DNA of 64,000 nt from Flavobacterium sp. SH_e (GTDB lineage: Bacteria; Bacteroidota; Bacteroidia; Flavobacteriales; Flavobacteriaceae). A program made the position numbers and the translations under genes. Location: assembly GCF_025717045.1 (NCBI RefSeq), contig NZ_JAOVZN010000008.1, forward strand, positions 186,270 through 250,269. The letters run 5' to 3'. Positions 41,776 to 50,747 of this stretch are shown here, piece after piece. How positions within the stretch are numbered: the first letter of the stretch is position 1; each line of letters opens with the position of its first letter. The notes below the pieces were generated by a model. The model was not told the DNA's origin and ran no database searches. It saw nothing but the letters and a program-made list of their open reading frames with translations.

Positions 41776-42937
41776 ATTCAGAAACCTGAAATTTCGTTCT
41801 CTTGCTACCTTCGTACATTTCGTATTTTACCAAACGTGCTTCAAGACTTCCGTTGAAAAGTTTGATTTTTCTTGAAGGTTTTAATCCAACGAATTTTAAC
41901 GCTTCTAGATTTGCTGTAATAAACCAAGCGTTTGTTCCTGGATAATTTTTCTTTAAAGTGTCGCCAATACTTGCGTAGAATTTTTCCATGTGAATATCCA
42001 AACGCTCATCATAAGGCGGATTGAAAACAATATGAAGCTTTCCTTCTGTTTCTTTTTCTGTATCAAAGAAATTCTCTTCGTAAACTTTAATATAATCTTC
42101 TAAATTAGCATTTCTGATATTGTCTTTGGCTTTGCTCACCGCACTTGGCGCTTTATCATAACCTTTAATAGTGTAATGGAATTCTCTAGTTTTTTTCATC
42201 AAACTATCTACAATCTTATCAAATAGATCATTATCCCAATCTTTCCATTTTTCGAAAGCAAATTCTCTTCTGTTGATATTTGCTGGAATATTGCAGGCAA
42301 TCATTGCTGCTTCTGCCAAGAAAGTTCCTGAACCGCACATTGGATCAAGAAAATGACTTTGTCCATCCCAACCAGACAATAAAAGGATTCCAGCTGCCAA
42401 AACCTCATTAATTGGAGCAATATTAGTAGCCGTTCTATAACCACGCTGATGAAGCGAAGCCCCAGAAGTATCTAAAGAAACTGAAACCTGATCTTTGTCA
42501 ATATGAATATTAATACGCAAATCTGGATGCTGTTTATCAATACTTGGACGTTGACCTGTTCTTTCTCTAAACTGATCTACAATGCCATCTTTACATTTCT
42601 GAGAAACAAATTCAGAATGATTGAAATAAGTCGAATGCACAGTGCTATCAATCACAAAAGTTTGATTCGCATTTAGATATTTAGACCAGTTTAAACCTGA
42701 GATTCCTTTGTACAAGGCCTGCTCATTATTAGCTCTAAAAGAATAAATCGGTTTTAGGACTTTAAGTGCAGTACGCAAAGACAAATTGGCTTTATACATA
42801 AAACCTTTGTCTCCTTTAAAACTCACCATTCTCACCCCCGTTTCAACATCTTGAGCGCCAAGTGTGCGTAATTCTTTTTCTAATATTTCTTCAAAGCCAA
42901 AAAAACATTTGGCAATCATTTTAAAATTTTCTTCCAT
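41774..42937 (-). CDS. THUMP-domain RNA methyltransferase (RlmL/TrmN-like)
   Basis: This 387-residue enzyme has a ferredoxin-like and THUMP region at the N-terminus (FGFEEILEKELRTLGA, then about residues 50-160) and a SAM-dependent methyltransferase domain with DPMCGSGTFLAEA and the catalytic NPPYDERL, which is typical of N2-guanine methylation. It resembles the N-terminal half of RlmL and the TrmN family. The ATG at 42937 (MEENFKM) is preferred; a frame open to 43156 would overlap the divergent methyltransferase gene. Its substrate is not fixed by sequence. Confidence 0.9.
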   Translation of the reverse strand: MEENFKMIAKCFFGFEEILEKELRTLGAQDVETGVRMVSFKGDKGFMYKANLSLRTALKVLKPIYSFRANNEQALYKGISGLNWSKYLNANQTFVIDSTVHSTYFNHSEFVSQKCKDGIVDQFRERTGQRPSIDKQHPDLRINIHIDKDQVSVSLDTSGASLHQRGYRTATNIAPINEVLAAGILLLSGWDGQSHFLDPMCGSGTFLAEAAMIACNIPANINRREFAFEKWKDWDNDLFDKIVDSLMKKTREFHYTIKGYDKAPSAVSKAKDNIRNANLEDYIKVYEENFFDTEKETEGKLHIVFNPPYDERLDIHMEKFYASIGDTLKKNYPGTNAWFITANLEALKFVGLKPSRKIKLFNGSLEARLVKYEMYEGSKRTKFQVSE

Positions 42938-43024
42938 TTCTTTTTCAATTAAAAAAAGCCAATCGCCATAACATTTTATTATATTAGTATAAACACGTAT
43001 AGTAGCGAAATAGTTATTTTTCGG

Positions 43025-43032
43025 CAAAAATA
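43025..43032 (-). promoter_or_regulatory. promoter of the THUMP methyltransferase gene (-7 box)
   Basis: The minus strand reads TATTTTTG, an exact match, 87 bp before the ATG at 42937. It lies back to back with the divergent box at 43036. Confidence 0.45.
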
Positions 43033-43035
43033 CAC

Positions 43036-43043
43036 TAAATTTG
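43036..43043 (+). promoter_or_regulatory. promoter of the plus-strand methyltransferase gene (-7 box)
   Basis: TAAATTTG matches exactly, 31 bp before the ATG at 43075. Only 3 bp separate it from the minus-strand box at 43025-43032. Confidence 0.5.
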
Positions 43044-43074
43044 CCGGACTTTTGAATTAATTGAAATAGAATAA

Positions 43075-43839
43075 ATGTCTGAAAAGCATAACGCATCAAT
43101 CCCGAATCAAGAAGACGACAATCAAAACTGGTATTCTTCATGGTTTGATACGCCATATTATCACATTCTTTACAAGGATCGAAATTATCGTGAAGCTCAA
43201 GTTTTCATGGACAATTTGACGCACTATCTTAACTTGCCCGAAAAGGCAAAAGTGCTTGATTTGGCATGCGGAAAAGGACGCCATTCTATTTATTTAAATC
43301 AATTAGGCTATAATGTATTAGGAGCAGATTTATCTGAAAATAGCATTGCCGAAGCCAGTAAAAACAGTAACGAAACACTTCACTTTAAAGTGCATGATAT
43401 GCGTGAACCTTTTGAAGAAAAATTCGATGCTATTTTTAATCTTTTTACTAGTTTTGGCTACTTCGAAAGCGACGACGACAACCTGACTACATTAAAAGCA
43501 ATCAAAGAAAGTTTGTCTGAATATGGCTTTGCCGTTATCGATTTTATGAACGTGCCAAACGTTATTGAAAATCTTGTTCCTGAAGAAACAAAAACGGTTG
43601 ATGAAATTGATTTCCATATCAAAAGATATGTTGAAGACGGACATATTTTCAAAGAAATTGATTTTGAAGACCAAGGCAGAAAATATCATTTTACAGAAAA
43701 AGTAAAAGCACTAACTTTGAAAGACTTTCAGGACTTAATGGATGAAGCTGGAATTTTCCTTCTAGACATTTTTGGAGACTACAAACTCAAAAAATTCCAC
43801 AAAACCGAAAGCGAAAGATTAATCATGATTTTTAAATAA
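43075..43839 (+). CDS. class I SAM-dependent methyltransferase
   Basis: This 254-residue protein has motif I KVLDLACGKGRHSIYL near residue 62, motif II VLGADLSENSI, and an acidic motif later (FDAIFNLFTSFGYF). It is a class I methyltransferase of unknown substrate, small-molecule rather than RNA type by general pattern. The first 35 residues carry NWYSSWFDTPYYHILYKDR, seen often in flavobacterial homologues. It diverges from the THUMP gene. A word repeat at 43841-43924 follows. Confidence 0.85.
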   Translation: MSEKHNASIPNQEDDNQNWYSSWFDTPYYHILYKDRNYREAQVFMDNLTHYLNLPEKAKVLDLACGKGRHSIYLNQLGYNVLGADLSENSIAEASKNSNETLHFKVHDMREPFEEKFDAIFNLFTSFGYFESDDDNLTTLKAIKESLSEYGFAVIDFMNVPNVIENLVPEETKTVDEIDFHIKRYVEDGHIFKEIDFEDQGRKYHFTEKVKALTLKDFQDLMDEAGIFLLDIFGDYKLKKFHKTESERLIMIFK

Positions 43840-43840
43840 A

Positions 43841-43924
43841 TTGGTTAATCGTTTAATTGTTTAACCGTTTAATCGCTAAACAAAAACAATTAACCGATTA
43901 AACAAATCAACGATTAAACAAATA
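43841..43924. repeat. inverted repeat of GTTTAATCG words
   Basis: Words GTTTAATCG, GTTTAATTG and GTTTAACCG in the left half are matched by CGATTAAAC words in the right half. The whole 84 bp can fold into one imperfect hairpin. It fills the space between two genes on the same strand. Confidence 0.6.
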
Positions 43925-43927
43925 CAA

Positions 43928-44596
43928 ATGAACTATTTATTACCCTTATTTTCTGTACTTTTAGGATATATTGTGGCTTTGTTTATAAAACCAGAAAGCA
44001 AAACCAATTTAAAATTACTGCTGGCATTCAGCGGTTCTTTTTTGCTGTCATTAACCGTAATGCATCTACTTCCTGATGTTTATGAATCGCACAATCATAA
44101 TATCGGAATCTTTATAATGGTTGGAATTTTATTCCAGATTGTACTTGAATTTTTCTCAAAAGGAGCTGAACATGGACACGTTCATGGACATGCAAAAATG
44201 TCTCAAATCCCGTGGCTTTTATTCATCAGTTTATGTATTCATGCCTTTTTAGAAGGATTTCCGGTTAGTCATCATAAAGGATTAGCAATCGGAATTGCTA
44301 TTCATCACTTGCCTATTGCGGTTATCTTAACAACATTTTTCATCAATGCCGATTTAAATAAAAAAGCCATTTTTGCCTTCATGCTTGTTTTCGCAATTAT
44401 GACTCCCCTTGGAACAATCGCATCAGAATATTTATCTTTTTTAAACGATTATTATACCGAAATAACTGCGATCGTAATTGGTATTTTATTCCACATTTCA
44501 TCTACGATTATTTTTGAAAGTAGCGAAGGACATAAATTCAACGTTGCCAAAGTTTCCATGATCGTTCTCGGAATTTTATTGGCATTCTTTTTATAA
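43928..44596 (+). CDS. ZIP-family metal transporter
   Basis: This 222-residue membrane protein has about seven or eight hydrophobic helices. The metal-binding helices carry HLLPDVYE (about residue 45), HAFLEGFPVSHH (about residue 112) and GIAIHHLPIAV (about residue 127), with the His and Glu of the ZIP family. The cytoplasmic His-rich loop EHGHVHGHAKM is at residues 80-90. It imports divalent metal, probably zinc. It starts just after the word repeat and has no evident TAnnTTTG promoter. Confidence 0.9.
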   Translation: MNYLLPLFSVLLGYIVALFIKPESKTNLKLLLAFSGSFLLSLTVMHLLPDVYESHNHNIGIFIMVGILFQIVLEFFSKGAEHGHVHGHAKMSQIPWLLFISLCIHAFLEGFPVSHHKGLAIGIAIHHLPIAVILTTFFINADLNKKAIFAFMLVFAIMTPLGTIASEYLSFLNDYYTEITAIVIGILFHISSTIIFESSEGHKFNVAKVSMIVLGILLAFFL

Positions 44597-44602
44597 TGTG
44601 TC

Positions 44603-44663
44603 AATTAGAAAATGTGCCAATTAGAAAATTATCTCATTGTCTAAATTGGCACATTTTCTAATT
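44603..44663. terminator. perfect 20-bp inverted repeat between convergent genes
   Basis: The 20-base arms at 44603-44622 and 44644-44663 pair without mismatch around a 21-base loop. The arms are composed of AATTAG words. It probably ends both the ZIP gene and the receptor gene. Confidence 0.65.
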
Positions 44664-44665
44664 AT

Positions 44666-47053
44666 CTAATTCCCCACTCTCTTCTTCTCTTCCTGATTTC
44701 CAAAAGCGCGTTCTTTCACGTTGATCTTTTTATTTCCAAAATTGTAAATCACAGATAAACGAACAAAGCGATTACTTTCATTTTGAGTATAAACCTGTTT
44801 TACGCCATTTACAACCGAAGTAAAATCTTTCAAATAAGAACTATAAAAAATATCATTTGCCAAAAATGCAATTTGTAGTGTTTTATTAAGCAAATCTTGT
44901 TTGAAACCAATATCAAAACTTGACACATATCCTACTTCATACAAACCATTTTTAAAAGGCGTGCTGTAATTAAAATCGATCTGAAGCTTACTGTTTTTAC
45001 CTAAAATAAAAGTATTATTTGTAGTAAAATCAATTTGAAGACTGTTTGATGGCGTTGCATTAATATCCTTAATGAATTCGGTTTTTGAGCCTAAAAAGTA
45101 CAAAGTATTTTCACTCTGCCACCAATCTGCAAAACTAGCCGAATAACTTTCTCCTAAACCATAACTCAAACCTTTATAATAGTTTTCGCGAGTTACAATC
45201 TGCGTATTGGTTTCTGGATTTGAGGTAAAAACAACTCCATATCCGTTTGTAATAGCATTTACAAAAATGCTTGTTCTTAAAACCTCTTTATAAGAATGAG
45301 CCAATTCAAAATTATCGCTAAACGAAGGCTTCAAAAACGGATTTCCTTCAGAATAACTGTTACTATTAATATAAACCCTAAATGGATTTAGCAAATCAAA
45401 CCGTGGTCTATTGATTCTTTTTCCATAATTTAAACTAAAAGTATTGTTTTCGTTTTTCTTGTACGAAGCATACAAGGTTGGAAACAACTTCAAATAATTA
45501 TTTATTGTTTCTTGATTCAACGTTTCAGAAAATCCGTTTGTTTGAGTATTTTCAAGTCGTAATCCCATTTGGAGATTCCATTTTTCATTTATTTTTTTAT
45601 CTCCATTAATGTAAATCGCCTGATTATTTTCAGTATATTCAAATCGGTTTGACTGGTTCGGGTCTAATTCTGGAGTTCCGCTAATAGTATTGTAGTAAAG
45701 TATATTGCTTTTGCTATTTGTAAAACTAATTTTTGCTCCGTAAGATAAGTTCAACGCCTGAAGCGGATGTTCCATATCTGCTTTAAAACTTAAATTATCA
45801 ATATCTTGATTCGAAATATTTCTTCCTGATTGGTTCACATCAACAAATTCCATATCTGGCGTATAATTGTTTGCCTTAAAATCGCGGTCGAATTTTGAAT
45901 GATAATTAAAATAATCCACATCAAAAGATAATTTTCTATTTAAAGAATCTAATTTGGTAATCAAATGCGCATTATAAATTTGATTACGAGAACCTTTGTC
46001 TGTGTAGCTTTTATTTAATGTAACATATTCAAGCTCATTTTGAGTATTGTATTTATCAATTCTAATATCTGAACCAAAATCTGGATTATATTTGTCATTC
46101 ATAACCTGAAAACCAATAGTCGTGCGTTCAGAAAAATTATAATCCAAAGCCAATTTTCCTGAAAGATTTTCATCTTTAACTTTTGTTACAGCATTCATTG
46201 TTGAAATACCATCAGGAAAATACATTTCGAGCGATTCATTAGCATTCTTATATCCTGTTTTTCCATTGACACTTGCCGAAAATCTAAACTTATTTTTGTT
46301 GTAAAAGAAATTATCTCTTAAAGTGTAAATTCCGTATTTATTCTGATCGTAAGAAACTGTAGTCGAATTTTTCCATGAATTGCGAACTCCTTTTTTCATG
46401 ATAATATTAATGAGTCCGCCCATTCCATCGGCTTCATATTTCGCTGGCGGATTGCTAATAATTTCAATATTTTTGATATCTGCCGCTGAAATTGATTTCA
46501 AAAAATTATTCAATTCCTCTCCTGTCAATTCAATCAAACGTCCGTCGATCATGACACGCGAAGTTCCTTTACCTAAAATTGTAATTACATCATTTTTCAC
46601 CACAACTCCAGGCGCTGTATTAATGGCATTTAAAGCATCGCCGCCAGTTGTAGTGACATTATTTTCGAGATTATAAACCAAACGATCCGTTTTCTGCTCG
46701 ATTGTATTCTTTTTAGATTGAATAACAACTTCGCCTAAATTGGTTGCAGTTTCTTTCAGAATAATAATACTTAGATCAATATCTTTTTCTAATGAAATTT
46801 CTTTTTCATAATCAGAAAATCCCAAGAGACTGATTTGAATTTTATAAAATCCATTTTTAAGATTCATTTCAAAAGAACCATCTTGTTTTGCAGTAGTTCC
46901 ATCAATAATTTTTCCTTCTGAATTTAAAATCGAAACTTCTGCCCATTCTAAAGGCTTAGTTTCACTTACTATTTTTCCTTTTAATTTTAATGTCGATTGT
47001 GCTAAACAAAATAAAGGCAATACTAAAAAGATTAAAAGATGTGTTTTTTTCAT
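44666..47053 (-). CDS. TonB-type outer membrane beta-barrel receptor
   Basis: This 795-residue protein has a signal peptide (LLIFLVLPLFCLAQ), a carboxypeptidase-regulatory-like domain (residues 20-105, LKGKIVSETKPLEWAEVS), a plug domain (about 110-225, with GGDALNAINTAPGVVVK and DGRLIELTGEELNNFLKS) and a long C-terminal barrel of the OMP_b-brl_3 kind ending in FGNKKINVKERAFGNQEEKKRVGN. The barrel strand ending is not at the very C-terminus. It likely imports a siderophore, peptide or other ligand, unknown. An AraC-type regulator gene lies upstream on the same strand. Confidence 0.88.
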   Translation of the reverse strand: MKKTHLLIFLVLPLFCLAQSTLKLKGKIVSETKPLEWAEVSILNSEGKIIDGTTAKQDGSFEMNLKNGFYKIQISLLGFSDYEKEISLEKDIDLSIIILKETATNLGEVVIQSKKNTIEQKTDRLVYNLENNVTTTGGDALNAINTAPGVVVKNDVITILGKGTSRVMIDGRLIELTGEELNNFLKSISAADIKNIEIISNPPAKYEADGMGGLINIIMKKGVRNSWKNSTTVSYDQNKYGIYTLRDNFFYNKNKFRFSASVNGKTGYKNANESLEMYFPDGISTMNAVTKVKDENLSGKLALDYNFSERTTIGFQVMNDKYNPDFGSDIRIDKYNTQNELEYVTLNKSYTDKGSRNQIYNAHLITKLDSLNRKLSFDVDYFNYHSKFDRDFKANNYTPDMEFVDVNQSGRNISNQDIDNLSFKADMEHPLQALNLSYGAKISFTNSKSNILYYNTISGTPELDPNQSNRFEYTENNQAIYINGDKKINEKWNLQMGLRLENTQTNGFSETLNQETINNYLKLFPTLYASYKKNENNTFSLNYGKRINRPRFDLLNPFRVYINSNSYSEGNPFLKPSFSDNFELAHSYKEVLRTSIFVNAITNGYGVVFTSNPETNTQIVTRENYYKGLSYGLGESYSASFADWWQSENTLYFLGSKTEFIKDINATPSNSLQIDFTTNNTFILGKNSKLQIDFNYSTPFKNGLYEVGYVSSFDIGFKQDLLNKTLQIAFLANDIFYSSYLKDFTSVVNGVKQVYTQNESNRFVRLSVIYNFGNKKINVKERAFGNQEEKKRVGN

Positions 47054-47123
47054 GATTTCTAATTTTAACTTGTTCGATTAATTTGAAGCAAAGTTGCCTT
47101 AGAAAATATTCCTGTGCGACCGA

Positions 47124-47169
47124 CAAAAAAAGTCGAACCATTTTCTAACTAAGAAATTGGTTCGACTTT
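47124..47169 (-). terminator. terminator after the AraC-type gene
   Basis: AAAGTCGAACCA (47129-47140) pairs perfectly with TGGTTCGACTTT (47158-47169). A run of A residues at 47124-47130 gives the T tail on the minus strand. It separates the regulator gene from the receptor gene that follows. Confidence 0.7.
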
Positions 47170-47208
47170 ATTAGGTTTGAAGTACGACTTTTTACAAAAT
47201 GCTTATTT

Positions 47209-48342
47209 TCAACTATTTCTATACGCTGTCGGCGTTAAATTCGTGTATTTTTTAAAAGAGGTATTAAATGAAGATTTAGAATTAAAACCTACTTCGTATA
47301 ATATTTCCAGAACAGTTAATTGATTTTTCGAATGATCTTTTAAAATTTTCATGGCTTTTTGGATACGATATTCATTCACAAAATCAAAAAAATGCTGATC
47401 AATATGGTGATTGATCAATACAGATAAATCGCGAACTGGAATATTAATCTGATTTGCCAATTCCTGAATAGTAAGCGAAGGATCCAGAAATGGTTCTTTC
47501 TCAGTCATATATTGCCTCAATATTGCTATTTGAGTATTTATCAAATCGCTTTGTTCATTAACAGCTTCTGACTCTTTTTCAATCTCGGGCAGAATTTCTT
47601 TAGTTAATTTCAATTTAGAATTAACTCCTCTAAAAAGTTCTGGATATTTTAAAGCTTTCATTATAAACCAGCACGTTATGAACAAAGCTATAGTCCCTAC
47701 CAGTACATTTGCCCAAAGAAATATTTCTCTGAAACCGCTATAGCGTAAAGCATTTTTTAAAGCGACAATAGAATGTGCTGCCAAAAAAACGCACGTCATT
47801 TGGAAAAGCCATTTATAAGTCGAAATCCCAGAATTTGTATAATTTTCCAGATATATTTCTTTGTATTTCTTCAGGATAAAAAACACACTCACGATGTAGA
47901 AAACATATTGACACTCAATTAAAATCTGAATAAAATAGATTTCAGACATTGTATTTAAGGGACCAATAAAACTCCCGTCTTCAATGCGCAAATAAATTCT
48001 CGGTATATAAATTAAATTGACAATTATAAAAGGAAGTGCGTGAACTAGATGTTTCCATTTTAATCTAAAATCAGAATAACATACAGATAATACATAAAGA
48101 TAAAATGTTGGCATGCCAAATAAGCAAAAAGTTGATCTGAAAATCTCTAGGCTTCTATTATCTTCAGTGTATAAATACATAAAAAAACCGCTGAGATCAA
48201 TAGCAGAAAAAATAAAAAAGAAAGCAAATAGACGATTTGCGAGTTTATTTTCCGTTTTAACGGTTAGCAGAAAAAATGCCATTAATAAGGAAACGAAAAC
48301 AGAAATTCGAGCAATTCCCTGTAGTAAATCTAATTTGTCCAT
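47209..48342 (-). CDS. AraC-type regulator with seven-helix membrane domain
   Basis: This 377-residue protein has seven hydrophobic helices in residues 8-230 and a C-terminal AraC DNA-binding domain (about 270-377) with ELANQINIPVRDLSVLINHH and VLEILYEVGFNSKSSFNTSFKKYTNLTPTAYRNS, both HTH motifs. Such membrane-bound AraC proteins sense an unknown signal in the membrane. Its product probably controls the nearby receptor gene. A TATATTTG box is 20 bp upstream of its ATG. Confidence 0.9.
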   Translation of the reverse strand: MDKLDLLQGIARISVFVSLLMAFFLLTVKTENKLANRLFAFFFIFSAIDLSGFFMYLYTEDNRSLEIFRSTFCLFGMPTFYLYVLSVCYSDFRLKWKHLVHALPFIIVNLIYIPRIYLRIEDGSFIGPLNTMSEIYFIQILIECQYVFYIVSVFFILKKYKEIYLENYTNSGISTYKWLFQMTCVFLAAHSIVALKNALRYSGFREIFLWANVLVGTIALFITCWFIMKALKYPELFRGVNSKLKLTKEILPEIEKESEAVNEQSDLINTQIAILRQYMTEKEPFLDPSLTIQELANQINIPVRDLSVLINHHIDQHFFDFVNEYRIQKAMKILKDHSKNQLTVLEILYEVGFNSKSSFNTSFKKYTNLTPTAYRNS

Positions 48343-48362
48343 TTATCTTTATGAATATTAAA

Positions 48363-48370
48363 CAAATATA
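48363..48370 (-). promoter_or_regulatory. AraC-type gene promoter (-7 box)
   Basis: The minus strand reads TATATTTG, an exact match, 20 bp before the start. Confidence 0.55.
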
Positions 48371-48482
48371 ATATTTTCATTTTTGTAACAAAGTCACATT
48401 TAAACCGTCTTTATGCAGAAAAATAGAAGAAAAAAAATGATTTTAAATCTCTGAGACTTTGCAAGATTGAGATAAAATATAT

Positions 48483-48490
48483 TAATTTTG
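48483..48490 (+). promoter_or_regulatory. murQ promoter (-7 box)
   Basis: TAATTTTG matches exactly, 21 bp before the ATG at 48512. No FNR-like site lies upstream at the 36.5-bp distance. Confidence 0.6.
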
Positions 48491-48511
48491 ACGAGTCTAA
48501 ATAACGATAAA

Positions 48512-49324
48512 ATGACATTTACAAAAACCACTGAACAAGCCTCAAAATATGAACATTTAGAGAAGATGTCTGTTCATGAATTGTTATCCAATATTAATGA
48601 AGAAGACAAAACTGTTCCCTATGCAGTTGAAAAAGCTTTGCCACAAATCGAAGCTTTGATTCCGCAGATAGTTACAAAACTAAAGCTGGGCGGCAGATTG
48701 TTCTATATTGGTGCAGGAACATCTGGCCGACTTGGCGTTGTTGATGCTTCAGAGTGTCCGCCAACTTTTGGAGTTCCTTTTGATTTAGTAAATGGTATTA
48801 TCGCAGGCGGTGATACGGCCATAAGACGTGCTGTAGAAAATGCAGAAGATAACCCAACACAAGCTTGGATTGATCTTCAAAATCATAACATTAGCTCAAA
48901 TGATGTTGTAATCGGAATTGCGGCTTCTGGAACAACTCCGTATGTTATTGGCGGTTTAGAAACTTGCAATCAAAACAATATTATTACAGGCTGTATTACT
49001 TGCAATGAAGGAAGTCCGTTGGCTTTAACGGCTCAATTTCCTATTGAAGTCGTTGTTGGACCAGAATTTGTAACGGGAAGCTCTCGAATGAAAGCTGGAA
49101 CTGCACAGAAATTGGTTTTAAATATGATTTCGACCGCTGCAATGATTCAGCTGGGAAAAGTAAGAGGAAACAAAATGGTCGATATGCAGTTAAGCAACGT
49201 TAAACTAGTTGATCGCGGTATAAAGATGATTATGGGCGAAATTCCTGTTTCATACGAAGAAGCTTCTGAATTATTGAAAAAATACGGCAGCGTGAGAAAT
49301 GCTGTTGATAATTATAATAAGTAA
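48512..49324 (+). CDS. murQ: N-acetylmuramic acid 6-phosphate etherase
   Basis: This 270-residue SIS-domain enzyme cleaves the lactyl ether of MurNAc-6-phosphate in cell-wall recycling. It has RLFYIGAGTSGRLGVVDASECPPTFGV near residue 55 and GSSRMKAGTAQKLVLNM near residue 188, both family signatures. It is slightly shorter than the 298-residue E. coli enzyme. A frame starting at 48488 would overlap the promoter box, so the ATG at 48512 is used. No anmK or transporter gene is nearby. Confidence 0.94.
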   Translation: MTFTKTTEQASKYEHLEKMSVHELLSNINEEDKTVPYAVEKALPQIEALIPQIVTKLKLGGRLFYIGAGTSGRLGVVDASECPPTFGVPFDLVNGIIAGGDTAIRRAVENAEDNPTQAWIDLQNHNISSNDVVIGIAASGTTPYVIGGLETCNQNNIITGCITCNEGSPLALTAQFPIEVVVGPEFVTGSSRMKAGTAQKLVLNMISTAAMIQLGKVRGNKMVDMQLSNVKLVDRGIKMIMGEIPVSYEEASELLKKYGSVRNAVDNYNK

Positions 49325-49406
49325 AAAGTTTTCTGTAAAATGTAAAATGTTGTTTCAAACTACAACTTGAAACTTCAATCAAAGAAAACTTTAAACAAAA
49401 AACAAA

Positions 49407-49628
49407 ATGGCAACAAATAAAGAATTACTAAAAAAAGGAGTGAAATATTTATCAGGCGCTCTGCCTTTGATGTTTCTTGGGCCATCGTTGATTTACAATG
49501 CTTTTCAGAATCAAGGCAACAACTGGCATTATCTTGTTTTAGGAATTGGAATTGTGGCTTGTCTTTCTTCTATGCTTTTGATCTTTTTGGGATTGAAAAT
49601 CATAATGAAAGGTATATTTAATGACTAA
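49407..49628 (+). CDS. DUF6095 family membrane protein
   Basis: This 73-residue protein has two hydrophobic helices (about residues 15-32 and 42-66) around a short loop (FQNQGNNWH). I recall it as the flavobacterial DUF6095 family, of unknown function, often next to murQ. It lies 82 bp after murQ, separated by a stretch of short repeated words (TAAAATG, GAAACTT), and is followed by the antitoxin gene after 27 bp. Confidence 0.75.
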   Translation: MATNKELLKKGVKYLSGALPLMFLGPSLIYNAFQNQGNNWHYLVLGIGIVACLSSMLLIFLGLKIIMKGIFND

Positions 49629-49655
49629 TTTGTATCTTTACTAAAATTCTTTGTT

Positions 49656-49886
49656 ATGGATATACAAGCAGAAATAAACTGGATTCATCAAGAAATTGAT
49701 AAAGTAAAAGACCCCACTTTTGTTGAAAAACTTAAACATCTTTTACAATCAATAAATAATACCGCAATTGATTCGGATGCAGCTTATAATTTAGATATTG
49801 AAAATGCCTTAGACGATATTAAAAAAGGCAATTTTTATACTGAAGATGAAGCCAAAGAAATTGCAAAAAAATGGGGAAGAAAATAA
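49656..49886 (+). CDS. putative antitoxin of a RelE/ParE pair
   Basis: This 76-residue acidic protein is mostly helical: MDIQAEINWIHQEIDKVKD, then KLKHLLQSINN and a C-terminal part (YTEDEAKEIAKKW) that could wrap a toxin. It overlaps the toxin gene by 16 bp, the normal order antitoxin then toxin. There is no clear DNA-binding fold that I can see; the assignment rests on size, charge and linkage. A weak TATCTTTA box stands in front of it. Confidence 0.75.
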   Translation: MDIQAEINWIHQEIDKVKDPTFVEKLKHLLQSINNTAIDSDAAYNLDIENALDDIKKGNFYTEDEAKEIAKKWGRK

Positions 49887-50185
49887 TTTGGACAAGCAAT
49901 GCTTTGAACCAGTTAGAAGATATTCATTTTTACATCTTCTTTGAAAGTAAATCGATTACTATTGCTGATAAAGTAGTTAATACTATTTTTGAAAGCACAG
50001 AAATTCTTAAAACACAACCAGAAATCTACAAACTGGACAAACAGAAAACCAACAATGATGATAGTTTTAGAGTTTATTCTGTTTACGATTATTCCATTTC
50101 TTATCAAATAACGAAAGAGAACATCTATATACTTCGAGTCCGTCACAATGCACAAAAACCTAAAAAACATTCATGGAAAGTCTAA
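49871..50185 (+). CDS. RelE/ParE-family toxin
   Basis: This 104-residue protein has the ParE/RelE pattern IIWTSNALNQLEDIHFYIFFES at the start, then a basic and aromatic region FRVYSVYDYSISYQITKENIYILRVRHNAQKP, with the last RVRHNAQKP corresponding to the catalytic or DNA-gyrase-binding tail. It could cut mRNA or poison gyrase; the sequence does not decide between the two. It overlaps the antitoxin gene by 16 bp and the pentapeptide-repeat gene by 13 bp. Confidence 0.85.
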   Translation: MGKKIIWTSNALNQLEDIHFYIFFESKSITIADKVVNTIFESTEILKTQPEIYKLDKQKTNNDDSFRVYSVYDYSISYQITKENIYILRVRHNAQKPKKHSWKV

Positions 50186-50745
50186 TTCACATTCAGAAAA
50201 CATTCGAAAAAGTTGTTTATATTGATAAGAAAATAAACAATCGCGAGTTTGAAGATTGTGTCTTTAAAAACTGTGACTTTTCCAACAGCAATTTCAATTC
50301 TAATACTTTTCTTGATTGCGAATTTATTGACTGCAATCTCTCTATGACGAGTTTGGCAGGAACAAGTTTAAAGAATGTCACTTTTAAAAACTGCAAGCTT
50401 TTAGGAATTGCTTTTAACGAATGTGACGATTTCTTATTTCAGGTTTATTTCGAAGATTGCGTTCTAGATTATGCATTGTTTTCGAATAAAAAAATGCCGA
50501 AAACTAAGTTCATTAATTCTTCCGTTCGCGAAGTTACTTTTATTGGAACTAATTTAACAAGTTCTGTTTTTGACAATTGCGATCTTGACGGTGCCATATT
50601 TAACGAAACACAATTAGCTTCAGTCAATTTTAAAACTGCTTATAATTACAAAATTGATCCTGAATTTAATCCGATGAAAAAAGCACAATTTTCTACTGAA
50701 GGAATCGTCGGATTATTAGATAAATATGATATTAAAATCGTTTAG
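50173..50745 (+). CDS. pentapeptide-repeat protein
   Basis: This 190-residue protein is built of pentapeptide repeats A(D/N)LxX over residues 25-150: FEDCVFKNCDFSNSNF, FIDCNLSMTSL, NVTFKNCKLLG, NLTSSVFDNCDLDGAIFNE. The right-handed helix of such proteins can mimic DNA, as in Qnr and MfpA, which protect gyrase. The C-terminus NYKIDPEFNPMKKAQFSTEG is typical of cytoplasmic members. It overlaps the toxin gene by 13 bp and is followed after 2 bp by a DinB-like gene, so it belongs to the same operon. A protective role is an inference. Confidence 0.88.
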   Translation: MESLIHIQKTFEKVVYIDKKINNREFEDCVFKNCDFSNSNFNSNTFLDCEFIDCNLSMTSLAGTSLKNVTFKNCKLLGIAFNECDDFLFQVYFEDCVLDYALFSNKKMPKTKFINSSVREVTFIGTNLTSSVFDNCDLDGAIFNETQLASVNFKTAYNYKIDPEFNPMKKAQFSTEGIVGLLDKYDIKIV

Positions 50746-50747
50746 TT

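Noticed and set aside
42938..43156. Longer start for the THUMP methyltransferase
   Set aside because: It would run through both divergent promoter boxes and overlap the opposite gene; the extra residues look random.
48488..48511. TTG start for murQ 24 bp upstream
   Set aside because: It overlaps the promoter box at 48483-48490, which would place it before the start of transcription.
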